Shown here piece after piece: positions 18,419-28,110 of a stretch of DNA of 64,000 bases. Under the pieces are notes generated by a model. The model did not search any database, was not told the origin of the DNA, and saw only the letters and a list, made by a program, of their open reading frames with translations. Positions within the stretch are counted from its first letter, which is position 1; every line of letters starts with the position of its first letter. The translations under genes were made by a program, and so were the position numbers. Origin of the DNA: Radiobacillus kanasensis (GTDB taxonomy: Bacteria > Bacillota > Bacilli > Bacillales > Amphibacillaceae); contig NZ_CP088020.1 in assembly GCF_021049245.1 (NCBI RefSeq), forward strand, positions 2,858,001-2,922,000, read 5' to 3'.

Positions 18419-19339
18419 TTGAACATTGTTGTATTAGGAGCTGGTGCTCTAGGTGCTTATTTTGGAGCTCGCTGGCAAGAAGCTGGGCAGAATGTGACCT
18501 ATTTGGTTCGTTCAAGAAGAGCGAAACAGCTTCGCGAGCATGGTTTACATATCCAAAGTGTACAAGGGGATTATGAAGTAAATACCCCAAAAATCGTGGA
18601 GCAGCCAGAGGACATTGATTCAGCTGATCTTGTTCTACTTGCAGTAAAAGGGTATCACCTTCCTTCCACCTATCCAGCATTGGACGTACTCGTAGAAAAA
18701 GGAGCAAAAATTCTACCCATTCTAAACGGGAATGAGCATTTTGACGTTTTACAAGAACGATATGGCGTAGAGAAAGTTCTCGGTGGATTAGCATTTATCA
18801 TAGCTACTCTGAACGAAAATGGCCATGTAGTTCATACAAGTAAAGCACATGATATGGTTTTCGGTGCGCTACACCCGAGTCAAACGGAACTTTGTGAACA
18901 GTTACAACAGATTTCAGAACCAGCGAATTTCTCCAATACTTACAGTGACAACATCCAAGAAGCTATTTGGAATAAATATATGTTTATTCACGCCTTTTCC
19001 GGAATCACGACTGCTAGTAACCTTTCTATAGGAGAGATTTGGGAGCAAACGGAAACCTTAAATATTGCTTACAAATTGTTGGAAGAAATGAAAGAACTTG
19101 CGAACGCATCTGGAGTCTCGATTACGACGAAGCATGTGGAGGCTGCCTCTGAAAACTTACACAAGTTCCACCCAGAAGCTACTTCGTCCATGCACCAAGA
19201 CCGTCGAAAAGGATTGCCTCTAGAAGTAGAACACATCCATGGTGGAGCACTTCGCCAAGCCAAGAAGGTTGGGCTAACTCTTCCTTATACGGAAACGATT
19301 TACGGGCTCATTAAGCCATTTGATGGGAAAAATAACTAG
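18419..19339 (+). CDS. 2-dehydropantoate 2-reductase family protein
   Basis: A 306-residue protein starting with TTG at 18419 behind AAGGGGGAG. The N-terminal Rossmann motif is VVLGAGALGAYFGARW; the KPR N domain is followed by an ApbA_C helical domain from about residue 180 (AIWNKYMFIHAFSGITT, then EVEHIHGGALRQAKK). The family reduces ketopantoate to pantoate with NADPH in pantothenate synthesis, but many paralogues have other 2-oxoacid substrates. No pan genes are nearby, so the symbol panE is not assigned. It converges on the acetyltransferase gene and shares a terminator with it. Confidence 0.88.
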   Translation: MNIVVLGAGALGAYFGARWQEAGQNVTYLVRSRRAKQLREHGLHIQSVQGDYEVNTPKIVEQPEDIDSADLVLLAVKGYHLPSTYPALDVLVEKGAKILPILNGNEHFDVLQERYGVEKVLGGLAFIIATLNENGHVVHTSKAHDMVFGALHPSQTELCEQLQQISEPANFSNTYSDNIQEAIWNKYMFIHAFSGITTASNLSIGEIWEQTETLNIAYKLLEEMKELANASGVSITTKHVEAASENLHKFHPEATSSMHQDRRKGLPLEVEHIHGGALRQAKKVGLTLPYTETIYGLIKPFDGKNN

Positions 19340-19372
19340 AAAAACGAAGGAGCAATGTGCTCCTTCGTTTTT
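19340..19372. terminator. Bidirectional terminator
   Basis: A perfect 15-bp stem (19340-19354 with 19358-19372) with a three-base loop. Its flanks are A-rich and T-rich, so it works in both directions. It abuts the stop codons of the two convergent genes. Confidence 0.92.
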
Positions 19373-19901
19373 ACATATCCTGTAGAAACGTATCTTCTTT
19401 TATCCGCTTATCCATCTCTTCTTTTGAATAAATCACTTTCATCGGATTTCCTCCCACAAAAGTTCCCGCAGGGACATCCTTATGAACAAGTGCACCTGCT
19501 GACACGATTGCACCGTCGCCTATTGTGACCCCAGGTAGGATGGTTGTATTCGCACCGATCATGACATTATTCCCGATTGTAACCGGACCAAGACGATATT
19601 CCTTAATCAAATATTCATGGGCAAGAATCGTTGTGTTATATCCAATTACGGTATTCGTACCAACCGTGATTTTCTCCGGATACATGACATCAACCATTAC
19701 CATTAAGGCAAAAGCTGTTTGCTCCCCAACCTTCATCCGTAGGAACGTACGATACAACCAATTTTTCACCGATAGAAAAGGTGTGTAGCGAGCGATTTGA
19801 ATGACAACAAAATTCTTAACCACTTTCAAAAATGGAACCGTCTTATAAACATGCCATAGCGAATTATTCCCTTTTACCCGATAACGTTCGGTTTGGCGCA
19901 T
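19371..19901 (-). CDS. Hexapeptide-repeat acetyltransferase (YvoF-type)
   Basis: A 176-residue left-handed beta-helix protein. The hexapeptide pattern runs through about residues 75-150 ([49 protein letters not shown]) and ends in the typical cap [14 protein letters not shown]. These enzymes acetylate sugars or other small acceptors using acetyl-CoA. The gene follows ppaX by four bases and is the last member of the hprK-lgt-yvoD-ppaX-yvoF operon, the same order as in B. subtilis. The acceptor is unknown. Confidence 0.9.
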   Translation of the reverse strand: MRQTERYRVKGNNSLWHVYKTVPFLKVVKNFVVIQIARYTPFLSVKNWLYRTFLRMKVGEQTAFALMVMVDVMYPEKITVGTNTVIGYNTTILAHEYLIKEYRLGPVTIGNNVMIGANTTILPGVTIGDGAIVSAGALVHKDVPAGTFVGGNPMKVIYSKEEMDKRIKEDTFLQDM

Positions 19902-19905
19902 AACG

Positions 19906-20544
19906 TCACGCTCCTACAATCTGTAACAGATCCTTCATTTCCTCTAACATAAAGTCTGGTTTATAAGCTTCGAGTGAGGCTCTCCCTTTAACAGCCCAGG
20001 CAACTCCTGCTGTTTTAGTCCCAGCATTTTTACCAGCTTCCACATCATGATAGTTATCTCCGACCATAATCGTTTGTGAGGCCGAAGCACCTAGTTTCGC
20101 TAAAGCTTTAACAATAGGTTCTGGATGTGGCTTCGCATGTTGAACATCATCCAATCCAATTAGAACATCAAAGTAAGAATCAATTCCTGTTAGCTTCAAA
20201 CCTTTCCAAGCCGTCGCATTTATTTTCGTTGTGACGATCCCAAGTTGAAGACCCTTTTCCTTTAGTTCCTTAAGAGTATCTGCAACAGTTGGATAGATGA
20301 CAACATAGTCATCATGATTCGCTAAGTTATGCTCTCGATAGGTTGTAAACATAGCATCCACTTCGTTCGGGTTTACCAGTTCAAAACTATCTTTAAGTGG
20401 TGGCCCAATAAAATTCAGGATTTCTTCACGCGAATACTCGCGATCAGCATGCTGACTTAACGTGTGTTGAAAAGAAGCAATGATTAGTTCGTTCGTATCA
20501 ATTAAAGTTCCGTCTAGATCAAAGAGAATGGTAGTTATGTCCAT
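19906..20544 (-). CDS. ppaX: Pyrophosphatase PpaX (HAD family)
   Basis: A haloacid-dehalogenase-fold hydrolase. I use the ATG at 20544 ([14 protein letters not shown]), which has GGAAAGGAA upstream and gives 212 residues, close to the family's 216; an ATG 30 bases earlier lacks a good site. HAD motif I is [10 protein letters not shown], motif II is VTTKIN, and motif III/IV is KPHPEP with [12 protein letters not shown]. In B. subtilis PpaX hydrolyses the pyrophosphate made when HPrK/P dephosphorylates P-Ser-HPr. It overlaps the upstream yvoD-type gene by 26 bases. Confidence 0.95.
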   Translation of the reverse strand: MDITTILFDLDGTLIDTNELIIASFQHTLSQHADREYSREEILNFIGPPLKDSFELVNPNEVDAMFTTYREHNLANHDDYVVIYPTVADTLKELKEKGLQLGIVTTKINATAWKGLKLTGIDSYFDVLIGLDDVQHAKPHPEPIVKALAKLGASASQTIMVGDNYHDVEAGKNAGTKTAGVAWAVKGRASLEAYKPDFMLEEMKDLLQIVGA

Positions 20545-21478
20545 GTGCGGGTTCCTTTCCAGGTGTAGATTCATACTTTTTCCATACCCAAGCGATAAGG
20601 GCTGTTAATAAAATGGCCGTTGCTAATCGAATCAATAACAGAGGTAAGACTGGAATACCTAACGGGATAAAGACTAAGGTGTCCTCCACGACCGCGTGAC
20701 AGGAGACCAGAAAAATAAGCGCCAAGGTCATATCTTTTCTGGATACCCCATCTTCTTTCACCGCTTGTATCATGAGGCCAGCACCATAAGCCAACCCTAA
20801 TGTTAAGCCAGCTGCTAACGTCATCGATGTGTTTTTATTCATCCCTAGAAACTTTGTAAAGGGGGCGAGCTGCTTCGACATTTTTTCCATCCAGCCAAGT
20901 TCACGGAAAAACTGCATCGCAACCATTAACGGAATGACGATTAAAGCTAACTGTACGACACCCATGAATGCTGTTTGTATGGCTTCTGTCCCAATAGCAA
21001 ACCAGCCTTCTGGCACAGATTCCCCTTTTGAAATAAAGCCATACTGCGCCGCTTCACTTCCACCTTTCCAAAACAAGTTAATGAGGGAAGCCGATACAAG
21101 GGCCAATAAAATTCGAACACCGACAACGATCCACCACTTCACCCCAACCTTGCTCGCAACTGTTGATTCGATAATCAGGTTATGACAAAACGATAGCATA
21201 ATCGCCATGATAAATACTTCTTTTACGGAGAATTCAAACGAGACAATTGCTCCAATCCCTGCATATAGATTCAGCAAGTTTCCAATAACGATTGGAACAG
21301 CTGCTTCTCCTGATAATCCAATTAGCTTCATAAACGGTGTTAAAAAATCAATAATCCACTGAAGAACGGGTGTATGCTCTAAGATGGATACGATGAGCGT
21401 AACAGGAAAGATTACTTTACCTAATGTCCAAGTTAAATCTAAGCCCGCCTTCAGTCCTCTTTTCCATATATGACTCAA
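20519..21478 (-). CDS. Nucleoside-recognition (Gate) domain membrane protein (YvoD-type)
   Basis: A 319-residue multi-pass membrane protein starting with TTG at 21478 behind GTAGGAGGATA. Two nucleoside-recognition/Gate domains of about 100 residues each are visible, both with the pattern of long hydrophobic helices interrupted by Gly-Asn or Asp residues (IVIGNLLNLYAGIGAI; ALIFLVSCHAVVEDTLV). Such proteins are related to SpmA/SpmB and FeoB gates; what this one moves is not known. It sits between lgt and ppaX in the conserved operon. Confidence 0.88.
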   Translation of the reverse strand: MSHIWKRGLKAGLDLTWTLGKVIFPVTLIVSILEHTPVLQWIIDFLTPFMKLIGLSGEAAVPIVIGNLLNLYAGIGAIVSFEFSVKEVFIMAIMLSFCHNLIIESTVASKVGVKWWIVVGVRILLALVSASLINLFWKGGSEAAQYGFISKGESVPEGWFAIGTEAIQTAFMGVVQLALIVIPLMVAMQFFRELGWMEKMSKQLAPFTKFLGMNKNTSMTLAAGLTLGLAYGAGLMIQAVKEDGVSRKDMTLALIFLVSCHAVVEDTLVFIPLGIPVLPLLLIRLATAILLTALIAWVWKKYESTPGKEPAHGHNYHSL

Positions 21479-21490
21479 TCCAGTATCCTC

Positions 21491-22321
21491 CTACCCTACT
21501 TTTTTGCCATTATATTTTTTATTAGCTAATCCTGTTTTACGACGATACACAATAAGCACAATGCCAAGAACAATTAGGACAATGGAAATCAATTGTGCCG
21601 TTCTTAATTGACCGACGACGTATAAGCTATCGGTACGCATTCCTTCAATAAAGTACCTTCCGACAGAGTAAGCCATCATGTAACTAATATATACTTCTCC
21701 TCGTCTAGGATTCTTGCGACGGAACCATAATAAAAATCCGAGTACGAGAATGTTCCATACGGACTCATACAAGAATGTCGGATGATACATGACACCATCG
21801 ATACACATTTGATTCGTTATAAAATCAGGTAAATACTGCATGAAATTTTGATAATATGCCTCACTAACAGGACCACCATGCGCTTCCTGGTTCATGAAGT
21901 TTCCCCATCTTCCAATAGCTTGCCCAAGGATAAGACTCGGTGCTGCAATATCAGCCAACTGCCAAAAGGACATTTTTTTAACACGGGCAAATATAATAGC
22001 TGTGAGGACAGAGCCGATTAGGGCACCATGGATGGCAATTCCTCCATTCCATATTTCGAATACATCCCACCACGTGCCACCTTCATATTGCTCCCATTCA
22101 AAAATAACGTAATAAATGCGGGCGAAAATGATAGCAACAGGTATAGCAAATACAACTAAATCGATAAATACATCTTTTTTCAATCCTAAGCGGTCGGATT
22201 CTCTTGTGGCGAGCCAAAGCCCTAAAAAGGCCCCAGTCGCAATAATAACCCCATACCAATAAACGGTGAAGGGCCCTAATTCCAAGAAAACCCGACTTAG
22301 TGATGGTGCACTACAAGTCAC
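21491..22321 (-). CDS. lgt: Prolipoprotein diacylglyceryl transferase
   Basis: A 276-residue polytopic membrane enzyme. It transfers diacylglycerol from phosphatidylglycerol to the lipobox cysteine of preprolipoproteins, the first step of lipoprotein maturation, and would act on the binding protein and YtkA-like lipoprotein of this window. The signature [14 protein letters not shown] is present (about 138-151), and seven TM segments can be counted. The start is GTG at 22321 with GGAGGGAATAC upstream. It lies directly downstream of hprK. Confidence 0.97.
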   Translation of the reverse strand: MTCSAPSLSRVFLELGPFTVYWYGVIIATGAFLGLWLATRESDRLGLKKDVFIDLVVFAIPVAIIFARIYYVIFEWEQYEGGTWWDVFEIWNGGIAIHGALIGSVLTAIIFARVKKMSFWQLADIAAPSLILGQAIGRWGNFMNQEAHGGPVSEAYYQNFMQYLPDFITNQMCIDGVMYHPTFLYESVWNILVLGFLLWFRRKNPRRGEVYISYMMAYSVGRYFIEGMRTDSLYVVGQLRTAQLISIVLIVLGIVLIVYRRKTGLANKKYNGKKVG

Positions 22322-22333
22322 ATGTATTCCCTC

Positions 22334-23269
22334 CTAATCGAAATGACCTTTTTCTTGTTCAATCATACTCGTTAATCTTTCGGAAAATTCCTCCGCTGCA
22401 TTGACACCCATTCGTTTCAATCGGAAGTTCATGGCAGCCACTTCGATAATGACAGCCAAGTTTCTACCAGGACGAACCGGCAACGTAGATTTCGGAATAT
22501 TGACATCCATGATCTTGACGGTTTCTTCCTCAAGTCCAAGACGATCGTATTGCTTCTTTTGATCCCATAGCTCTAAATTGATAATAAAGGATATCTTTTT
22601 GTGGCTTCGAACAGATCCGGCACCAAACAGCGTCATGACATTGATAATTCCAAGCCCACGAATTTCTAATAAATGCTCGATAAGTGGTGGAGAATTTCCT
22701 ATTAATCTGTCATAGTCTTCCTGGCGAATTTCTACACTGTCATCGGCAACGAGACGATGTCCACGCTTCACGAGTTCTAGAGCTGTTTCACTTTTACCGA
22801 CTCCACTTTTGCCGGTAATGAGTACCCCAATGCCATATATATCTACAAGAACACCGTGAATAGCTGTAAACGGAGCAAATCTCGCTTCTAAATAATTCGT
22901 TAAACGGCTCGTTACGCGCGTTGTTTTATGTGGGGAACGCATTAACGGTACGCCAGAAGCATTTGCCTCTTCGAGTAATGACTCTGGCACATCCATTCCT
23001 CTCGTGATTACAATACCAGGCGTGATATCCGTGCACAATTTATTCGCACGATTTTTCTGTTCCTCAGGTTTTAACTCATTAAAGTAAGTGAGCTCCGTCT
23101 TCCCTAACAGCTGCAAACGATCCTTTGGGTAATATTTAAAGTAACCAGTCATTTCAATCCCTGGTCGTGAAATATCACTTTTATAGATTTCTCTATGTAC
23201 GCCGTCTTTTCCAGCGATGAGTTTTAAGTTAAAATTATCTAGTAAATCCTGTGTACGAACTTTGACCAT
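22334..23269 (-). CDS. hprK: HPr(Ser) kinase/phosphorylase
   Basis: A 311-residue bifunctional enzyme that phosphorylates Ser46 of HPr and Crh with ATP and reverses the reaction with phosphate; it is the sensor of carbon catabolite control. An N-terminal HPr_kinase_N domain (1-130) precedes the catalytic domain with His139 (IHGVL), Walker A GKSGVGKS at 153-160 and the downstream signature [14 protein letters not shown] 23269 follows GATGGAGGTAG. It is the first gene of the lgt-yvoD-ppaX operon, and ppaX consumes its PPi product. Confidence 0.98.
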   Translation of the reverse strand: MVKVRTQDLLDNFNLKLIAGKDGVHREIYKSDISRPGIEMTGYFKYYPKDRLQLLGKTELTYFNELKPEEQKNRANKLCTDITPGIVITRGMDVPESLLEEANASGVPLMRSPHKTTRVTSRLTNYLEARFAPFTAIHGVLVDIYGIGVLITGKSGVGKSETALELVKRGHRLVADDSVEIRQEDYDRLIGNSPPLIEHLLEIRGLGIINVMTLFGAGSVRSHKKISFIINLELWDQKKQYDRLGLEEETVKIMDVNIPKSTLPVRPGRNLAVIIEVAAMNFRLKRMGVNAAEEFSERLTSMIEQEKGHFD

Positions 23270-23378
23270 GTTTCTACCTCCATCTTAGGCTACGCTGTAC
23301 ATTACTGCTACCTATTGTAGCATGTTTAGCAAGGACTAGCATAATTGCTATTCATTCTTTACAAACACCTAATATGAT

Positions 23379-23990
23379 CTATTCCTCTCCATCCCTAACC
23401 CTCTGAAAATAACGCTCTTCATCATCCTGGTACAGTGGGGAATTTCGGTCATAGGTTGGATCGGTCTCATATTCTCCTTCTATAATCTTTCGTTCATGCT
23501 CCGCTTGACCCAAGTCTAGCCACATTCCTAATTCTCCCATCTGTGGAGACGGATAAGAAGGTGCAGTGCTTTTGGGAGTCTGCGGACGGACAGGACGAAT
23601 TTCTTTTGGTTTGGATTCCATTCTGAGTCGTTTGTTTTCTTCGACAAGTGTCTGAATCTTCGTATTTGCCATTCTCAATTCTTGCTCAAGTTCATTCACT
23701 CTTTGCTGTAGCTGAGCTAATACATTCGCCTTAAAGGATTCTTGCTGTACTTTTCGCCTAATCTGTTCTTGTTTTCTTTGCTCTTCTTTACGTTCAGATT
23801 GTTCCTTAAGAATCTGTCGCGATTTTGAAGTTAGCGCAAATAAATGAGGAGCTACTTCGATTAACCACTTTTGCTCCTTTAACTTGCTCGTTTCGACTAA
23901 AAATTCTTCCGGAGACCAATTCAGTGCTTGCAGTATTTCTTTCTTTTGCATCGAGCCATTTCTATGTAGTAAATGTACGAGTTTATTCAT
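23379..23990 (-). CDS. Winged-helix/coiled-coil protein of unknown function
   Basis: A 203-residue protein from ATG 23990, chosen because AAAAAGGAG stands seven bases upstream; an upstream ATG at 24023 has no site. Residues 1-65 look like a winged helix (MQKKEILQALNWSPEEFLVETSKL, then WLIEVAPHLFALTSKS). Residues about 70-130 are a highly charged coiled coil (EQSERKEEQRKQEQIRRK to LEQELRMANTKIQTLVEENK). A Pro-rich linker and an acidic tail follow. I do not recognise a named family. It is divergent from the membrane-protein/adaptor pair. Confidence 0.7.
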   Translation of the reverse strand: MNKLVHLLHRNGSMQKKEILQALNWSPEEFLVETSKLKEQKWLIEVAPHLFALTSKSRQILKEQSERKEEQRKQEQIRRKVQQESFKANVLAQLQQRVNELEQELRMANTKIQTLVEENKRLRMESKPKEIRPVRPQTPKSTAPSYPSPQMGELGMWLDLGQAEHERKIIEGEYETDPTYDRNSPLYQDDEERYFQRVRDGEE

Positions 23991-24092
23991 GTTGTTTCTC
24001 CTTTTTCGAATTTCTTTCCACATTAATTCCCTATTTTCTCCAAATTACGATAGAATAGGAATACGGAAACTATTACAAAGGGGATTGCACGT

Positions 24093-24770
24093 ATGTACCG
24101 AATAAGACCAATCCGAAATTTATTTCAACCAACTATAAGTCTCTTTCAATTACAAAAAGCAGAAACAGTTACAAACATTGCTCAAAGCTATTTTTTAACC
24201 TGGTTTCTAACTTTTTTAATCCTAGTTACAGGTAGCTATTTCGGGATTGGAGCAGAATCCATATCCGGACTAGTCGTTTCTCAATCCAGTACGATATTTG
24301 AATCTAGTAAACTATTTTTTCTCATCGGCCGAATAGTGCTGAGCTTTCTATACCCGATCCTATTTGTCTTTTTAGGGGCATGGTTCTTTTCTCTAATTTT
24401 TCGTTTCCCCTATAAAAAGGCGGTTGCGATTCAATTTAGTATCTTTATCCTGCACCTCGTTGAAAAAGGAATTACGTATGTTATTTACGTTTTATTTGAC
24501 CTAAATCAAGTAAGTAATCCTTTTTCATTTGGAGTGCTAAGTCAATTATACATAGAAATACCGTATTGGAATCACTTTTTTGCCTCGATCACACTGTTTC
24601 AGATTGTTTTCATCGGAATTTTGTATTTTCTACTACGACAAATAGTGGACAAGCCAAAGTTACTCGTGTTCTTTACTGTTCTTTTCTTTTATTTAGTGCT
24701 TTGGTCTTTAACAGCTCTCTTAGCAAATCTAGAAATCTCAGAAGTTCTTAAAGGAGGACTGCTACCATGA
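24093..24770 (+). CDS. Polytopic membrane protein, Yip1-like (YknW-like position)
   Basis: A 225-residue, strongly hydrophobic protein with about five TM helices. ATG 24093 follows AAAGGGGATTG. Its last bases overlap the start of the next gene (ATGA), so the two are coupled. The pairing with a membrane fusion protein resembles B. subtilis yknW (a Yip1 permease) with yknX, where YknW supports assembly of the YknXYZ peptide exporter. The sequence alone gives only weak support for the Yip1 family, and no yknY or yknZ is present here. Confidence 0.7.
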   Translation: MYRIRPIRNLFQPTISLFQLQKAETVTNIAQSYFLTWFLTFLILVTGSYFGIGAESISGLVVSQSSTIFESSKLFFLIGRIVLSFLYPILFVFLGAWFFSLIFRFPYKKAVAIQFSIFILHLVEKGITYVIYVLFDLNQVSNPFSFGVLSQLYIEIPYWNHFFASITLFQIVFIGILYFLLRQIVDKPKLLVFFTVLFFYLVLWSLTALLANLEISEVLKGGLLP

Positions 24771-26029
24771 AAAAGTGGATCATACTAATCCTCCTACTCC
24801 TATCTATCGGGTTGATTGGAGTAAACAGTTACTTCATCGCTAAAAAGGGAGATGCCATCGAAAGAACGGTTTACGTGGAAGAATGGATACGGGCAAATAC
24901 TGGTGACGTTGTGAAAAGCTTTTCGACGGATGGGGTGGTAGTCTCTTCCGCGAAACAGGATGTCTTTTTTGAACAAGAAAACAAAGAATTTTTACAGTTT
25001 CTCGTTCAAGTAGGAGATGAGGTAGAAGCAGGTACTCCATTATTCGAATATCGTGTACCGGAGCAGGAACAATTTCAAGCTTCCTTAGAAGCGGAAATCA
25101 CGCAGAGAGAAGGAGAAATAACTAGTATCGAAGACTATATTGATTCCCTCCGCAGCTACCAAGTCCGACTCCCAGACTCCGATGTGGAGCTCGAGGACCG
25201 CGATTATGAAGTAGAAGAAAAGCTTAATATTGTAGGAGAGAAAGTGACCTCAGACATGATCTCCAGTGCCATTACACAGGAAATTTTCAAAAAACAACTC
25301 GAACTCGATCAATTAGAGGGAGAGATAGAAAGATATGAGGAACAGCTTAACAACCTTGATACAGAGGAAGACCAAGCGGTTTTGACGGAAGAAGCGCAAG
25401 TAGCTGGAACCGTTATTCAAGTAGAAAAGAGCTTAACCAACCCAGTTATAACAATTGCTACGAATGAACTGGCAATCGAAGGAAAACTAACAAATGAGCA
25501 ATTACAAAAAGTAGAAGTAGGCATGGACGTTCGAGCATCGGTTCAAGGGGTAAAAGATATCATGGAAACGACCTTAGAAAATGTGGAGGATTACCCGATA
25601 GAAGAACCAACGATTGGGGAAAGTAGTTTTTACCGTTATCAGGTTGCCATTACGGACCCTTCCGAATCATTAGTTGTCGGTGCAAACGCAAAAGTATCCA
25701 TCCTTACGGAACAAGCAAATCAGGTTACGACAATTAAGGATAAGTCAGTAGTAAAAGAAGCAAAACCATTCGTTTATCACTTAACAGCATCCAATAAAAT
25801 TGTCCGTCAACCTGTTCAAACAGGACTATTTTCCAAAGGCAAAACAGAAGTAGTCAATGGATTGAAACCAAAAGACGTTGTGGTTACGAATCCATACGCT
25901 GTTTCAATCGACAAAAAAAGTCTCTTTACTACGAAGATGAAATTAGAAGAATTTCGACCAACCTCCTTCTTACAATATTCCAAAAGGGAGTGGTTGGAGT
26001 TGGTATTAATGGGCTTGTTAGAAAAATAA
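24767..26029 (+). CDS. Membrane-fusion/efflux adaptor protein (HlyD/YknX-like)
   Basis: A 420-residue protein with one N-terminal TM helix (about 4-20). A split biotinyl-lipoyl domain follows: the first half ends at VQVGDEVEAGTPLFEY, a long helical hairpin rich in Glu runs from about 95 to 200, and the second half is AQVAGTVIQVEKSLTN. A beta-barrel comes next (LTNEQLQKVEVGMDVRASVQG) and a C-terminal region (KTEVVNGLKPKDVVVTNP). This is the layout of RND/ABC efflux adaptors that in Firmicutes work with MacB-like transporters. No transporter gene is adjacent. Confidence 0.87.
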   Translation: MKKWIILILLLLSIGLIGVNSYFIAKKGDAIERTVYVEEWIRANTGDVVKSFSTDGVVVSSAKQDVFFEQENKEFLQFLVQVGDEVEAGTPLFEYRVPEQEQFQASLEAEITQREGEITSIEDYIDSLRSYQVRLPDSDVELEDRDYEVEEKLNIVGEKVTSDMISSAITQEIFKKQLELDQLEGEIERYEEQLNNLDTEEDQAVLTEEAQVAGTVIQVEKSLTNPVITIATNELAIEGKLTNEQLQKVEVGMDVRASVQGVKDIMETTLENVEDYPIEEPTIGESSFYRYQVAITDPSESLVVGANAKVSILTEQANQVTTIKDKSVVKEAKPFVYHLTASNKIVRQPVQTGLFSKGKTEVVNGLKPKDVVVTNPYAVSIDKKSLFTTKMKLEEFRPTSFLQYSKREWLELVLMGLLEK

Positions 26030-26060
26030 TGAGGCTGGGATTAAAAGTGGTTTAATCCTA

Positions 26061-26116
26061 AAAAATCCGAACTATAATTCGAAAATTAATTAAAATTCGA
26101 ATCAGTTCGGATTTTT
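26061..26116 (+). terminator. Terminator after the adaptor gene
   Basis: AAAAATCCGAACT (26061-26073) pairs with AGTTCGGATTTTT (26104-26116), with an inner ATTCGA/TCGAAT stem, and is followed by CTTTT. Confidence 0.85.
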
Positions 26117-26173
26117 CTTTTAGGGTCTTTTGAATTTTATTGATAATAAAATATAGACTACGACATAACTGCT

Positions 26174-26309
26174 ATGTTGATTTCCGCTGCGGGCAGTCGC
26201 TTTCCGTGGGCACGGCTTCAGCCTCCTCGCTCGCAAGGATCGCTCACTGTGGGGTCTTCACCTCGTGCTGTTCCCACAGGAGTCGACTGCCCTCCACTCC
26301 AATCAACAT
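26174..26309. repeat. GC-rich inverted-end repeat, copy 1
   Basis: A 136-bp element with ends ATGTTGATT and AATCAACAT. The core contains CCGTGGGCACGGCTTCAGCC and CTCGTGCTGTTCCCACAGGA, which are shared with the copies at 26528-26635 and 58375-58506. The two halves can fold into a long hairpin. It codes for nothing convincing. Confidence 0.8.
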
Positions 26310-26527
26310 GCCGTAAATAGTGGACAAAGAATAGTATCCGAATGTAATTTCTAATTTTAATATAAGTAAATAAAGTGAAAAATCTTAAATAGTTATGAAC
26401 AACCTCTAAGTAATAGAACGCAAGAAAAAGCAATTCATTGTCTTTGGACTAAAGATTTTGAATAAGTTCTTTTCCTTACTCCTAGCTGCAAAAATTCAGT
26501 AATTTTGAAAATAATAACTTAGCGAAA

Positions 26528-26635
26528 GCAGAATACGGAGACTCCTGCGGGAACAGCGCGAGCCGAAGATCCCGCAGGAAGCGGGTTTCTTCCGAGGAAG
26601 CTGAGGCCGTGCCCGCGGAAAGCGAAGTATTCTGC
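26528..26635. repeat. GC-rich inverted-end repeat, copy 2 (opposite orientation)
   Basis: A 108-bp element with ends GCAGAATAC and GTATTCTGC. On the reverse strand it carries CCGCGGGCACGGCCTCAGC and GCTGTTCCCGCAGGAGTC, the same core as the other copies. The ends differ from copy 1 but are again inverted. Confidence 0.78.
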
Positions 26636-26738
26636 TGTAGCGGCAGCTAATAGCCTCATCTAAAACGGGTTATGTCGCATTTTATATCAACTATGAAGAA
26701 AGATCCAACCATTAAAAGTTAAGGTTCTAAGCTTCTTT

Positions 26739-26948
26739 TTATGTTGCACTGTGGAAAGGATCGTCTTCATTAGGGATAATAAAAATGGCTACGATATAAA
26801 TACAAAACAAAGGGACAAAGACGGTAAGAAACAATAATACGACAAAGACAAGTCTTACTAAGGTTGCGTCTATACCAAAGTATTCCGCAATCCCTCCTAA
26901 TACGCCAGAAAAAATTCTATTTTTTCTTGTACGAAGTAGCTTCTTCAC
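26739..26948 (-). CDS. yvlC: PspC-domain membrane protein (YvlC)
   Basis: A 69-residue PspC-domain protein starting at GTG 26948, overlapping the yvlB stop by four bases with AGGAGG just inside yvlB. The N-terminal LRTRKNRIFSGVLGGIAEYFG is the PspC signature, followed by a single long TM region (LVFVVLLFLTVFVPLFCIY). It corresponds to YvlC of the B. subtilis yvlABCD envelope-stress operon, which is induced by envelope stress through sigma-W and LiaRS-type signals there. Confidence 0.9.
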   Translation of the reverse strand: MKKLLRTRKNRIFSGVLGGIAEYFGIDATLVRLVFVVLLFLTVFVPLFCIYIVAIFIIPNEDDPFHSAT

Positions 26949-28042
26949 ATAATTTCCTCCTCATCCTTTGGAATTACCCAAATAGAACCAGTTTTTGTAT
27001 CTCCTTCGATAAACAATGGGTTTTCTTCTTGCTCTAGTACCTCGAAACGCAACAGCTTATTCATGACATCCTGTTTGTCCTCTATAATATCTGCTTGCTT
27101 GAGCTTACAGCGGATTTTTCCTAGTTTCGTCGTTAGCTTTCCATCGATTCGCTTAGATTCAGCAAGGTAGATTCGAAGATTACCTGTGGTCGATTTGAAA
27201 TGACCGGACTGAGCCTCTTCCCCGTTGTACACACATTCAATACTTCCACTAACACTTTGTGCATGTACTTGTTGGAAGTAGCCCTCGAGCTTAATAGCCC
27301 CGTTTATCGTTTCTACGTCTACCCGTTTTCCATTACTATGGATGAGTTGTATCGGACCATTTCCTGTTTCCATTTTCCAATCTTCAGCTGATCCATTTTC
27401 TATATGAATCGTTCCATTCGAGGTTTTTATCGTCCCATTGACAACCTCCAGATACCCTATATTCACGTCGCCATTGAAAAGTCGGATATCCAACGATTGA
27501 AATAATCGATTCGGTACTTTTACAACAACATTCGTTTTCACTTGTTTGGAGGTACTTTCAAGTTGCAAGCGATTATTCTCTATTTCAAATTGTGTTTCTC
27601 TTAAAAATTTCTGTCTTGCTTCTGATTGATTTTGGACTTGATATACCTTTGCCTCGCACTCTACTCGAACATTAGGTTCATTCCAAGCAGAGAGTTGAAC
27701 ATGACCGTTGGCAATTCCAATACGGATATCTTCAAAGGCAACGGCATCCATATAAAAAATATGCGAAACGGGGTATGCTGTACCAAAATTGAAATCAAGG
27801 TCGACGTCTTTAATTTTTTGTACCGCATCCTCCAAGAAATGAAGGATCTTTTTGGAAGTATGTCGAGCTTGATTTGCATATTGTTTTTTATGTCCTTCTG
27901 ACTCCCAATCCACTTTTGTCGTTAAGGCATTGGTTTGTTTAGACTCCGCTTCTTTTAATGTATCAAACAGCTCCTCCGCTTCCTCCACACTAATTAAACC
28001 ATCATCTAACATTGCTAAAATCCGCTTCCGTTCTTCGTTCAA
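26945..28042 (-). CDS. yvlB: YvlB-type protein (SHOCT-like and DUF4097 domains)
   Basis: A 365-residue protein. The N-terminal 30 residues (RILAMLDDGLISVEEAEELF) form a SHOCT-like oligomerisation motif. From about residue 105 the sequence becomes a repetitive beta-helix of the DUF4097 type, with recurring NGxVxI units (NGDVNIG, NGTIKTSNGTIHIENG, NGPIQLIHSNG, NGAIKLEG). It starts with TTG 28042 behind GGGGGTG. It has no signal or TM segment, so it presumably acts in the cytoplasm next to YvlC. Its molecular role is unknown. Confidence 0.88.
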   Translation of the reverse strand: MNEERKRILAMLDDGLISVEEAEELFDTLKEAESKQTNALTTKVDWESEGHKKQYANQARHTSKKILHFLEDAVQKIKDVDLDFNFGTAYPVSHIFYMDAVAFEDIRIGIANGHVQLSAWNEPNVRVECEAKVYQVQNQSEARQKFLRETQFEIENNRLQLESTSKQVKTNVVVKVPNRLFQSLDIRLFNGDVNIGYLEVVNGTIKTSNGTIHIENGSAEDWKMETGNGPIQLIHSNGKRVDVETINGAIKLEGYFQQVHAQSVSGSIECVYNGEEAQSGHFKSTTGNLRIYLAESKRIDGKLTTKLGKIRCKLKQADIIEDKQDVMNKLLRFEVLEQEENPLFIEGDTKTGSIWVIPKDEEEIM

Positions 28043-28110
28043 AACTAGAACACCCCCATAGTCAGAATATGCAAAGCCTCATGATTGTGAATATTCTTCC
28101 TATGAGAATT

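Larger units (their letters stand above)
26030..26738. other. 709-base intergenic island of repeats without genes
   Basis: The stretch contains a terminator (26061-26116) preceded by GAGGCTGGGA, a common Bacillaceae intergenic motif, and two inverted-end GC-rich repeats of the same family in opposite orientations (26174-26309 and 26528-26635). The remaining sequence is AT-rich. The minus-strand frame at 26218-26433 is a shadow of the repeat. Confidence 0.75.

Noticed and set aside
26218..26433. 71-codon minus-strand frame in the repeat island
   Set aside because: It is a translation of the GC-rich repeat and AT-rich flank without a ribosome site.
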